64,000 nucleotides of DNA. It comes from Methylotenera versatilis 301. Lineage in GTDB: Bacteria > Pseudomonadota > Gammaproteobacteria > Burkholderiales > Methylophilaceae. The stretch is taken from positions 2,995,872-3,059,871 of the forward strand of contig NC_014207.1 in the NCBI RefSeq assembly GCF_000093025.1, written 5' to 3'. Below the pieces are notes generated by a model. It was given only the letters and a program-made list of their open reading frames with translations, did not search any database and had not been told where the DNA came from. Both the position numbers and the translations under genes were made by a program. Each line of letters begins with the position of its first letter. The stretch's first letter is position 1. Shown one piece after another: positions 1-8,652 of this stretch.

Positions 1-1151
<1,151 letters not shown>

Positions 1152-1170
1152 GTTCACTTTTTAGCCAATA

Positions 1171-1199
1171 AAAAAGCCAGCAGATGCTGGCTTTTTTAT
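1171..1199 (+). terminator. Intrinsic terminator after thiC
   Basis: A GC-rich stem (GCCAGC, 1176-1181, pairing with GCTGGC, 1186-1191) is preceded by an A-run and followed by TTTTTT. It lies 20 bases after the thiC stop codon. Confidence 0.9.
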
Positions 1200-1341
1200 T
1201 TTCCGCTCAGTATTTTTCATACTAAGCTAGCCCTTTGATTTGAATTAAAAATTTAGCCGTATTTAACGACCTTTATTAGGCATTTGATTTCACGTTAACC
1301 GCATTAAGCTGGTATTTTACTTTTACCTATCTGGCTGAGTT

Positions 1342-2985
1342 GTGAACAATATTGAATCCAGTATCGTTGCCGACTTTAGGCAAACCCTGCTTTGGCCAGT
1401 GCAGCTCATTTCAGAGTCAAATAGCCAAAAAATCCAACGCCCATGGGATATTCTCAAAGCTGAAAATTGCCCTTGGCAAGAAATTCAGGATGAGTTTTCC
1501 TTAGCAAAACAATCTTTAAGTGAAGTGCGCTATCAAGAGTTCGTCACTTTTATGCCATTTGCACAGCGCTTTTTATACGGCGAAGGCAAGCATGGGCGAG
1601 AGTCTGGTGGCTATGGAGAGTCGCCTCTGCATATATTTTCCCGCTCAGATGTTAATCAAGTTCGAATTACGCTAAAACACGAAAAAGAACCCATCGTATT
1701 AAAAGTCGCGCATATTGAGCTGTATTTTTTCTTTGATATTGACGTGGCTTTTTTAGCTCTCGAAGTCACAGGGAAAAACATCAAACTCAATCATGCCATG
1801 GATATTCTCTATCGCTTGGGACGCACTTACCCCAATTATTGGGAAGAAAATGGCGATGCTGGCCACTGCGCGAAAAGTATTGAATGGTTAGATAAAGAGG
1901 GCAACGTGCTTTCTCGCTCAGACTACCAAGATAAAGCACGCTACTTAGCCTTTGTAAAAGACAACCACGTGCCTTGTGTTTCATTGCATTGGGAATTTCT
2001 AATGCATCCCTTGGTACAACATTATTCCAGCCAAGAAGGCCTAATTCGCTATCGTGAAATTGAATACCAACGTATGCCACTAATGGCCTACCTAGCCTTT
2101 GAAGATATCAACAAACTTACCCGTGGTGATTTAATACGGCTAGGCCTCGTCACGCAACCTTGGGATTCTGAAACGCTGCCGTTTACCGAAGAGTTTTTAA
2201 GCAACTTTGAACAAAAGCACTGCTACGACCGATATTGGGACAACAATAGATGCGACCTATGGAGCAGCACACGCATTATGTGCACAGGACAAAATTTTAT
2301 TGTAGTCGGCAGTCAACAGCACCACGTGTACACCAACGATAAAACCGGCATTAAGCGCAATTATCAAAACCAATATTTTCTACTATTTTTAATCGCCCAT
2401 TTCCAAAAAGCCGCGCTCTTAATGCTATCAGACCGCATGGTGCAAGCCATTAGCCGCCTCAATATTGAAGATGAAGACTCCATCAAAGCGTTTAGGCAAA
2501 GTATCCGCAATGTCATGGGCGTATTTTTACGCTTTACTCACCGCTATTGGTTTGAGAGCGTATCAGACCAAGCCGTGGCCAAAGATGTATTTACCATGAT
2601 GCATAAGCAATTGGACACGCTAGACCTGTTTAAAAAAACGCGTTACCGCATTATGGATATGGCCGAGTACTTAGAAGGCGAAGAGATTAAACGTCAAGCC
2701 GACACGGTAGTAAGATTAACCGTAGTGACCATTTTAGGCTTAATAGGCAGCATGACCAGTGGCTTGCTAGGCATGAATATTTTCGACTTCAGCCAATCAA
2801 GCATCATAGAAAAATTCAGCTATTTTATAGGCATCTTTATCCCAGTCGGCATACTCACGTTTTACACTGTACTTAAATCGCGCAGACTGTCGCTGTTTTT
2901 AGACGCACTTTCAAATGAGAATACAGGGCTGTTGTATAAGCTAACGAAATTGAAAAGTGTGTGGTTTGGTAAGGTGGAAGATTAG
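1342..2985 (+). CDS. CorA-like divalent cation transporter family protein
   Basis: 547 residues with a large soluble N-terminal part (about residues 1-450) and two C-terminal membrane segments (about 456-476 and 494-514). The first segment ends in GMN at residues 477-479, the CorA-superfamily selectivity-loop signature, followed by the second helix and a basic tail. This supports an inner-membrane Mg2+/divalent metal channel. The protein is much longer than classical CorA (about 316-350 residues), and its N-terminal half has no obvious resemblance to E. coli CorA, so substrate and gating are uncertain. The start is GTG at 1342 with no clear Shine-Dalgarno sequence. The gene stands alone, convergent with the small reverse ORF that follows. 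Confidence 0.8.
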   Translation: MNNIESSIVADFRQTLLWPVQLISESNSQKIQRPWDILKAENCPWQEIQDEFSLAKQSLSEVRYQEFVTFMPFAQRFLYGEGKHGRESGGYGESPLHIFSRSDVNQVRITLKHEKEPIVLKVAHIELYFFFDIDVAFLALEVTGKNIKLNHAMDILYRLGRTYPNYWEENGDAGHCAKSIEWLDKEGNVLSRSDYQDKARYLAFVKDNHVPCVSLHWEFLMHPLVQHYSSQEGLIRYREIEYQRMPLMAYLAFEDINKLTRGDLIRLGLVTQPWDSETLPFTEEFLSNFEQKHCYDRYWDNNRCDLWSSTRIMCTGQNFIVVGSQQHHVYTNDKTGIKRNYQNQYFLLFLIAHFQKAALLMLSDRMVQAISRLNIEDEDSIKAFRQSIRNVMGVFLRFTHRYWFESVSDQAVAKDVFTMMHKQLDTLDLFKKTRYRIMDMAEYLEGEEIKRQADTVVRLTVVTILGLIGSMTSGLLGMNIFDFSQSSIIEKFSYFIGIFIPVGILTFYTVLKSRRLSLFLDALSNENTGLLYKLTKLKSVWFGKVED

Positions 2986-2988
2986 GGT

Positions 2989-3183
2989 TTAAGCTAGCAA
3001 AACCTTTGAACGAGTGTTTGACTTAAACCCTTTAGTTTCTTGAGATACCATCACTTCAATATCGTAGTAAGGCGCTGGATACCACACGGCCATCTCTTCC
3101 ATCAACAAGCTTAAAGCTCTACTACGATTTTTGCCTGCATCCAGTGTGTTATTTTTCCTAGCTGCTACTTTATTGAGAATCAT
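2989..3183 (-). CDS. Small basic hypothetical protein
   Basis: 64 residues if it starts at the ATG at 3183, which has a good AGGTGA ribosome-binding site 7-8 bases upstream. The frame can be extended to a GTG at 3192, but that start has no comparable site. The product is basic, soluble and without membrane segments or Cys motifs. I do not recognise a family. It sits tail-to-tail with the CorA-like gene (3-base gap) and is preceded by about 400 bases without genes. The ribosome-binding site is the main argument that it is real. Confidence 0.5.
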   Translation of the reverse strand: MILNKVAARKNNTLDAGKNRSRALSLLMEEMAVWYPAPYYDIEVMVSQETKGFKSNTRSKVLLA

Positions 3184-3595
3184 TTTCTTCACCTCATTTA
3201 AGATTATTCAGCATGTTTAATTCTATTAAAAATGCTTACCATAATGATTAGTTAGCAAAGACCGTGCCAATAGATCTTTCCATAATTGAACTATTAACCT
3301 ATTGATTATATTTATTAATTAAAAATGTATGAATAAAGACATGTTGACAATTCAAGGTTAATGTTGAATTGTCAGCAAAATTTTGGCAGCCAAGGCGTGT
3401 GTTTTTGCACTCGCCAAAATCTATCTACGATTAGTCATATCTCAAAGCGCATAAACTTCTTAAAGCCTTTATTTATGGCTTGGATCAAGCAATAAGTGAG
3501 AGTCTTACTTTGCGGGTTTCTAGGGCTACATATCTATTTAATCTTGACGGCATGTTAATATAATTAGCATCTTGGCTAAATTATAAGCATAAATA
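3184..3595. other. Intergenic region, 412 bases
   Basis: No convincing gene. It must contain the promoters of the small reverse gene and of the SulP gene. It holds one copy of a short intergenic repeat with a perfect 11-bp inverted repeat (3345-3374) and a consensus -10 hexamer TATAAT (3559-3564) without a matching -35 at normal spacing. Otherwise AT-rich and featureless. Confidence 0.6.
3345..3383. repeat. Short intergenic repeat, copy 1 (perfect 11-bp inverted repeat)
   Basis: TGACAATTCAA (3345-3355) and TTGAATTGTCA (3364-3374) are exact inverse complements around an 8-base spacer, followed by GCAAAATTT. The right arm plus tail recurs with one mismatch at 38281. There is no T-run after the stem, so it is not a standard terminator. 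Confidence 0.6.
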
Positions 3596-5212
3596 ATGAT
3601 TGCGATTCTCGAAGCTAAACGTGCGGGGCTGCTCTCAAAACAGCATTGGCTCAATAATGCACTGGCTGGGGCAATCGTTGGCATTGTAGCCTTACCTTTA
3701 GCGATGGCGTTCGCAATCGCATCTGGCGCAAAGCCAGAACAAGGAATTTATACAGCGATAGTGGCGGGCGGGCTAACCTCTTTATTTGGCGGTAGTCGTT
3801 TGCAGATAGCTGGCCCCACTGGAGCTTTTATCGTTATTCTTGCTGGCATTACAGCTAAGTACGGTATTGAAGGCTTGCAGGTTGCCACATTGATGGCTGG
3901 CATCATGTTAATGCTGATGGGTTTGACACGTCTTGGCGGGGTCATCAAATTCATTCCCGATCCAGTAATTGTTGGCTTTACCAGTGGTATTGGCATCATT
4001 ATTTGGGTTGGTCAGTGGAAAGATTTTTTTGGGTTATCGCCAGCGACAGGCGCCGAACATTTTCATGAAAAATTCTGGAATCTGATACAGGCATTTCCAG
4101 GGTTACAGCTTGAACCAACATTACTAGGGTTGCTAACACTGGCAGTGCTACTCACTTCTCCACGCGTCTTAAAACGCATTCCGTCACCTTTGGTTGCAAT
4201 GGTGATAGCAACGGCTGTTCAATGGTATTTTAATTTTGAAAATGTGGCGACTATCGGCAGTGCTTTTGGTGGAATTCCACAAAATTTACCGCATTTCCAA
4301 TTGCCTTCTGTCACATTTTCAGAGGTGCTAAAGTTGATTGGCCCAGCTTTCACCATTGCGCTTTTAGGCTCAATTGAATCATTGCTATCAGCCGTTGTAG
4401 CCGATGGCATGACTGGCACTAAACATAATTCTAATCAGGAGTTAATTGGCCAAGGTATTGCGAACATTTTTTCGCCTTTATTTGGCGGGTTTGCCTCAAC
4501 TGGTGCGATTGCGCGAACCGCTACCAATATTCGTAATGGCGGCACCAGCCCGATTGCAGGTATCGTTCACGCCTTAACACTTGTGGTGATTGTATTACTG
4601 CTTGCTCCGCTAGCATCGCACATTCCTTTATGCGCTTTATCAGCGATTCTCTTTGTTGTTGCTTACAATATGAGTGAGCTACATCGCTTTTCTCATATGG
4701 TACGGACTGCGCCCAGGGCTGATGTTGCGGTATTGCTTATTACATTTTTGCTAACAGTGTTTGGTGACTTAGTAATCGCTGTCAACATTGGCGTGCTGCT
4801 GGCATGTCTGCTCTTCATGAAGCGTATGTCAGAAACTTTTGTGATTGAACAACAGCCAGTAGACGCGTTAAAAGTAACACCAGAGAGTGCCGACTTTAAG
4901 CTTCCGCCAAAAACTGTCGTTTTTACTATGGAAGGGCCTTTCTTTTTTGGGGCTGCTCAACATTTAGAAAGTGCGCTCGAAGATGTTCATGGACATGCCA
5001 ATATTTTGGTATTGCGGCTTGGGCAAGTTCCTTTTATTGATGCAACGGGTATTCAGGCACTTTGCGACTTACTAGACACTTGCAAGCACCATAAAACAAG
5101 GTTGGTACTCAGTGAAGCTCGACCCAATGTAGTTAGAAAACTAACACTAGCTGGATTGGTGCAGCAATTGGGTGAAGATAACGTTCTAAAACATCTGCAT
5201 GAATTACATTGA
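3596..5212 (+). CDS. SulP-family anion permease with C-terminal STAS domain
   Basis: Inner-membrane anion transporter of the SulP/SLC26 family, which carries sulfate, bicarbonate, oxalate or other anions; the substrate cannot be read from sequence. The 538-residue protein has the hydrophobic transport core at about residues 20-410, with family motifs near the N-terminus (AGAIVGIVALPLAMAFAIASG, LQIAGPTGAF), then a cytoplasmic STAS domain at about 440-530 containing the VPFIDATGIQAL signature. The start is ATG at 3596, with a weak ribosome-binding site. No carbonic anhydrase gene is adjacent, so bicarbonate transport is not particularly supported. Monocistronic, as far as can be seen. Confidence 0.92.
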   Translation: MIAILEAKRAGLLSKQHWLNNALAGAIVGIVALPLAMAFAIASGAKPEQGIYTAIVAGGLTSLFGGSRLQIAGPTGAFIVILAGITAKYGIEGLQVATLMAGIMLMLMGLTRLGGVIKFIPDPVIVGFTSGIGIIIWVGQWKDFFGLSPATGAEHFHEKFWNLIQAFPGLQLEPTLLGLLTLAVLLTSPRVLKRIPSPLVAMVIATAVQWYFNFENVATIGSAFGGIPQNLPHFQLPSVTFSEVLKLIGPAFTIALLGSIESLLSAVVADGMTGTKHNSNQELIGQGIANIFSPLFGGFASTGAIARTATNIRNGGTSPIAGIVHALTLVVIVLLLAPLASHIPLCALSAILFVVAYNMSELHRFSHMVRTAPRADVAVLLITFLLTVFGDLVIAVNIGVLLACLLFMKRMSETFVIEQQPVDALKVTPESADFKLPPKTVVFTMEGPFFFGAAQHLESALEDVHGHANILVLRLGQVPFIDATGIQALCDLLDTCKHHKTRLVLSEARPNVVRKLTLAGLVQQLGEDNVLKHLHELH

Positions 5213-5338
5213 ACACATAAACATGAAATATTATCCAGATAAGCTCACGTAAACTGGCTTGATTTGCTGATTAAATAAATAGAAGTTATCAGCTATATTT
5301 TGGTAAAATAGCCTTACAAATTAAATGAATAGACTATT

Positions 5339-6577
5339 TTGACCACGATTAAACTCAATAAAAAATCTGACGACACGCAAGTTAAGGCGAATAAGCCGCC
5401 TGTGCGTCGCACCAATGCTGGTGTGCGTGACCGTAGCGTCGCGCCGCCTAAGGTAAATGCGCCTGTTAGAGACGAACAGCCAACTGAAAGAAAATCCGAA
5501 AGACAAGAAGCTTCACATCAAGCGCCAGATAGAGCTGGGCAACGTAACCATCGCTTTGATGGTAAGCCTCGTGAAAATTTGCGTGATGATGATAGACAAA
5601 ATGCACGCCCAGCTTATTCAGCTAGACCTGCGGAAGAAAGAGAACAACAACCACGTCAAGCAAGACCGCAAGGTGTTGATACGCGCATTACACCGCGCCC
5701 CGACAAAAACGAACCGCAATATCGCCAAGCGCCACGCCGCGGCGGTAAGGTACGTGATGGCTATGATGCAGTCAACACGCCACAGTATGGCGCTGCGGCA
5801 AAAGCTGCATATAAATCTACCACGATTAGCACCGAGTTACCGCGTCTTTCCAAGGTGATGGCCGAGCGTGGCATTTGTTCGCGTCGCGAGGCAGATGAAT
5901 GGATTATGAATAGCTGGGTAATGGTCGATGGTGTGATTATTGATACGCTGGGCACACGCATTAACCCAGATGCTGAAATTGTAATCAGCAGTTACGCGCA
6001 TGAAGTGCAGGCTGAAACGGTCACGATTATTCTGCACAAACCTGTGGGCTATGTGAGCGGTCAGGCCGAAGATGGCTACCAACCGGCAATTGTATTGGTG
6101 CACCCTGATAACGAATGGTTGGATGACCCTGAGTTAAATCAGCTCCATGAGCGCGAGTTTCAACGTAGATATTTAAATGGCCTTGCACCAGCAGGCCGCT
6201 TGGATATTGATTCTACAGGAATGTTAGTACTCACTCAGGATGGTCGCGTAGCACGCCATTTAATTGGTGAGGATTCAACGGTTGAAAAAGAATACTTGGT
6301 GCGCGTGGAAGGCTCTTTGGATGATGACGGCTTAAAACGCCTCAATCACGGTTTAAGTTTAGATGGCGAAAAACTCAAGCCAGCAAAAGTCAGTTGGCAG
6401 AATGAGGACCAATTGCGCTTTGTACTGCGCGAGGGTAAAAAGCGCCAAATTCGCCGTATGTGTGAAATGGTAGGCTTGCATGTAGTTGGCTTAAAACGCG
6501 TACGTATCGGAAGTGTTAATTTAGGTAAATTACCAGTCGGACAATGGCGTTACTTACGTAATGGCGAACGTTTTTAA
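5339..6577 (+). CDS. 23S rRNA pseudouridine synthase, RluB/RluE/RluF (RsuA) family, with long basic N-terminal tail
   Basis: Converts specific uridines of ribosomal RNA to pseudouridine. The order is: a disordered Arg/Pro/Gln/Asp-rich tail (residues 1-165), an S4 RNA-binding domain (about 167-225, [20 protein letters not shown]), then the catalytic domain with GRLDIDSTG (catalytic Asp289) and the C-terminal [13 protein letters not shown] motif. An in-frame TAG at 5330-5332 excludes any upstream ATG, so translation must begin at the TTG at 5339 or further inside the tail. The tail is much longer than in E. coli RluB. Which of the RluB, RluE or RluF targets it modifies cannot be decided by eye. 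A YidB-like gene follows 47 bases later. Confidence 0.9.
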   Translation: MTTIKLNKKSDDTQVKANKPPVRRTNAGVRDRSVAPPKVNAPVRDEQPTERKSERQEASHQAPDRAGQRNHRFDGKPRENLRDDDRQNARPAYSARPAEEREQQPRQARPQGVDTRITPRPDKNEPQYRQAPRRGGKVRDGYDAVNTPQYGAAAKAAYKSTTISTELPRLSKVMAERGICSRREADEWIMNSWVMVDGVIIDTLGTRINPDAEIVISSYAHEVQAETVTIILHKPVGYVSGQAEDGYQPAIVLVHPDNEWLDDPELNQLHEREFQRRYLNGLAPAGRLDIDSTGMLVLTQDGRVARHLIGEDSTVEKEYLVRVEGSLDDDGLKRLNHGLSLDGEKLKPAKVSWQNEDQLRFVLREGKKRQIRRMCEMVGLHVVGLKRVRIGSVNLGKLPVGQWRYLRNGERF

Positions 6578-6624
6578 GTTATGCTATCGCTAGTCATTTT
6601 TTGACGTTTATTAAGGGATAAATC

Positions 6625-7017
6625 ATGAGTTTATTTGATGACGTAGCAGGCGCAGTAATGGGTAAGGTAATGGGCGGCAACCAAGGTGGTATGGCACAAA
6701 TCGCTATGGAAATGTTTAACCAACACGGTGGCTTAAACGGTGTTTTAGACAAATTTAAACAAGGTGGTTTAGGTGATCTAGCGGCTTCATGGGTTGGCAC
6801 AGGTGCAAACTTGCCAATTTCTGCTGATCAAATTTCTAGCGTTTTAGGAAGTGGCGCAATTGCTGAAATGGCAGCAAAATTCGGCATTACACCTGAAGTG
6901 TTAAGCACCCAAATTGCACAACATTTGCCTAGCGTAATAGATAAAATGACACCAAACGGTGAAGTCGGTGCTGATTCAGGCAATTTACTGAGCACGGTTT
7001 TGGGCATGCTTAAATAA
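6625..7017 (+). CDS. YidB/DUF937-family protein
   Basis: 130-residue soluble protein of the DUF937 (YidB-like) family, rich in Gly, Ala and Met: an N-terminal FDDVAGAVMGK segment, GGLGDLAASWVGTGANLPIS in the middle, and a helical C-terminus ending in LLSTVLGMLK. Family members have no established biochemical role. AAGGGAT lies about 8 bases before the ATG. An intrinsic terminator follows. Confidence 0.85.
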   Translation: MSLFDDVAGAVMGKVMGGNQGGMAQIAMEMFNQHGGLNGVLDKFKQGGLGDLAASWVGTGANLPISADQISSVLGSGAIAEMAAKFGITPEVLSTQIAQHLPSVIDKMTPNGEVGADSGNLLSTVLGMLK

Positions 7018-7040
7018 GTATTGAACACAGATAAGCATTG

Positions 7041-7067
7041 AAAAAGGGCGATGTATCGCCCTTTTTT
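7041..7067 (+). terminator. Intrinsic terminator
   Basis: AAAAAGGGCGAT and ATCGCCC form a stem with a 2-4 base loop, followed by TTTTTT, 24 bases after the YidB-like stop codon. Confidence 0.9.
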
Positions 7068-7142
7068 ATGAGTGAAAGCTTTAAGTAACGCTTTGTAACA
7101 AAACTGACCTAATCTAAAACTCAAACCTGTTAAAATAACTTT

Positions 7143-7943
7143 ATGGACATATTACTCATACTAAAAGCCTTAATCCTTGGTGTAGTCGAAGGCGCTACCG
7201 AATTCTTGCCCATTAGCAGCACGGGACATTTAATTATCGCTGGTGATTTGCTGGATTTTTTAACTAAAGATAAGCGTGATGTATTTGAAATCATCATTCA
7301 ACTAGGCGCCATTCTTGCCGTGATTTGGGAGTATCGCGTAAAATTCATTCACGTAGCAACCAATCTAAATGAAAGTAAATCACGACAATTAGTGATTAAT
7401 CTATTCATTGCCTTTTTACCATTAGCAATACTAGGTTTGGCGTTTCATCACCAAATTAAAGATTTATTATTCAACCCAAAATCAGTGGCCATTGCCCTCA
7501 TTGTGGGCGGTTTTGTGATTTTGTTCATTGAGAAAAAACTACCTGCAGTAAAAATTCACTCTGTTGATGATATGGATTGGAAACTGGCACTTAAAGTTGG
7601 CTTTGCACAAGCCATTGCCTTAATTCCAGGTGCTTCTAGAGCTGGCTCTACTATCATTGGCGGCATGTGTTTTGGTTTGTCACGTACGGCAGCCACAGAA
7701 TTCTCATTCTTTTTAGCGGTACCCGTGATGTTTGCTGCTACTTTTTATGATTTATACAAAAGTAGAGACTTACTTTCCGCTCATGATTTAACGCTCTTCT
7801 TAGCTGGATTTATTACAGCATTTATTGCAGCATTAATTGTGATTAAAGTGTTAATCCGCTATGTTGCAAACCACGATTTTACTGCGTTTGCTTGGTACCG
7901 CATTGTGTTTGGTGCAATCGTGTTGGCCTATTTCTGGCATTAA
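7143..7943 (+). CDS. uppP: Undecaprenyl-diphosphate phosphatase UppP (BacA)
   Basis: Integral membrane enzyme that dephosphorylates undecaprenyl diphosphate so the lipid carrier can be reused in peptidoglycan and other envelope polymer synthesis. The 266 residues match the family length (about 265-275). Both catalytic signatures are visible: EGATEFLPISSTGHL (residues 16-30) and PGASRAGST (162-170, Arg166). About eight hydrophobic segments follow the family pattern. The start is ATG at 7143. The ExoD-like gene begins one base after the stop, suggesting translational coupling. Confidence 0.96.
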   Translation: MDILLILKALILGVVEGATEFLPISSTGHLIIAGDLLDFLTKDKRDVFEIIIQLGAILAVIWEYRVKFIHVATNLNESKSRQLVINLFIAFLPLAILGLAFHHQIKDLLFNPKSVAIALIVGGFVILFIEKKLPAVKIHSVDDMDWKLALKVGFAQAIALIPGASRAGSTIIGGMCFGLSRTAATEFSFFLAVPVMFAATFYDLYKSRDLLSAHDLTLFLAGFITAFIAALIVIKVLIRYVANHDFTAFAWYRIVFGAIVLAYFWH

Positions 7944-7944
7944 G

Positions 7945-8586
7945 ATGACACAAACCGCGAGCGGTTATGATGATTTGGTTGCAACGCTTAATCTATTTGC
8001 TGCTCCTGTCGCGCTTGAACCGTTAGCCTTTGGAACAGCAATTGATCAACTAGGCGCAGATGCCTACACATTGACCGCAACTATTACCGTTTTACCTTTC
8101 TTGCAACCATTTCCGTTAGGTGTATTCGCACTGGTCGGCAGTGCTGCATTTTTGGCATTGGGCATGCAATTATTTAGAGGCGAGCAGAATTTAAGCCTAC
8201 CCAATAAAATCCGCAACTTGACTTTAAGTTTGCGTACTCGACAAGTGTTAGTGAATACTTGTTTAAAAATCATGCACTTTTTTCATCGCTTTACCAAACC
8301 ACGTTTGAGGTTTCTAGTCGAAGGTAAACTAGGTCAACAAGTGGGTGGTTTTATCTTTTTAGCAGTTGGCGTAATCGTCGCTATCCCTTTGGCAGGCATG
8401 CCATTTAAAAATCTATTTCCAAGTTTAGCGGTACTATTTTACTGCACCGGCGAAACTGAACATGATGGTTTAATGGCAATTTTTTCACTGATTTGTATTG
8501 CCCTGTCCATTATTTTATACAGCATAGTACTCTATATTGCTTGGAAATTTGGCGCAGCCGCAATTCACCACTTTTTCTGGAAATAG
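7945..8586 (+). CDS. ExoD-family (exopolysaccharide synthesis) membrane protein
   Basis: 213-residue membrane protein resembling the ExoD family (a short soluble N-terminus, hydrophobic segments, an internal basic RTRQV...RFTKPRLRFL stretch, then strongly hydrophobic C-terminal segments). ExoD was named for an effect on exopolysaccharide production in rhizobia, but its biochemical role is not established. The frame is open upstream into uppP, but the ATG at 7945, one base after the uppP stop, is preferred. The pairing with the lipid-carrier phosphatase gene suggests an envelope-polymer context (inference). Confidence 0.78.
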   Translation: MTQTASGYDDLVATLNLFAAPVALEPLAFGTAIDQLGADAYTLTATITVLPFLQPFPLGVFALVGSAAFLALGMQLFRGEQNLSLPNKIRNLTLSLRTRQVLVNTCLKIMHFFHRFTKPRLRFLVEGKLGQQVGGFIFLAVGVIVAIPLAGMPFKNLFPSLAVLFYCTGETEHDGLMAIFSLICIALSIILYSIVLYIAWKFGAAAIHHFFWK

Positions 8587-8652
8587 TATAAGAGTTGCTC
8601 TAGTGTTAAAATTTTGTAAACCCTGTATTGAACCCTTGTAGCGAGAGTCATC

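Noticed and set aside
3544..3564. TTGACG...TATAAT as a sigma70 promoter of the SulP gene
   Set aside because: The hexamers are only 9 bases apart, too close for a -35/-10 pair; TATAAT may still be a -10 with a poor -35.
5457..5858. 133-codon forward frame in the tail of the pseudouridine synthase
   Set aside because: It lies in another frame of the low-complexity tail, where Arg/Pro/Gln codons make open frames by chance.
7861..7944. N-terminal extension of the ExoD-like protein into uppP
   Set aside because: The extra 28 residues overlap uppP in another frame and do not look like the family; ATG 7945 fits better.
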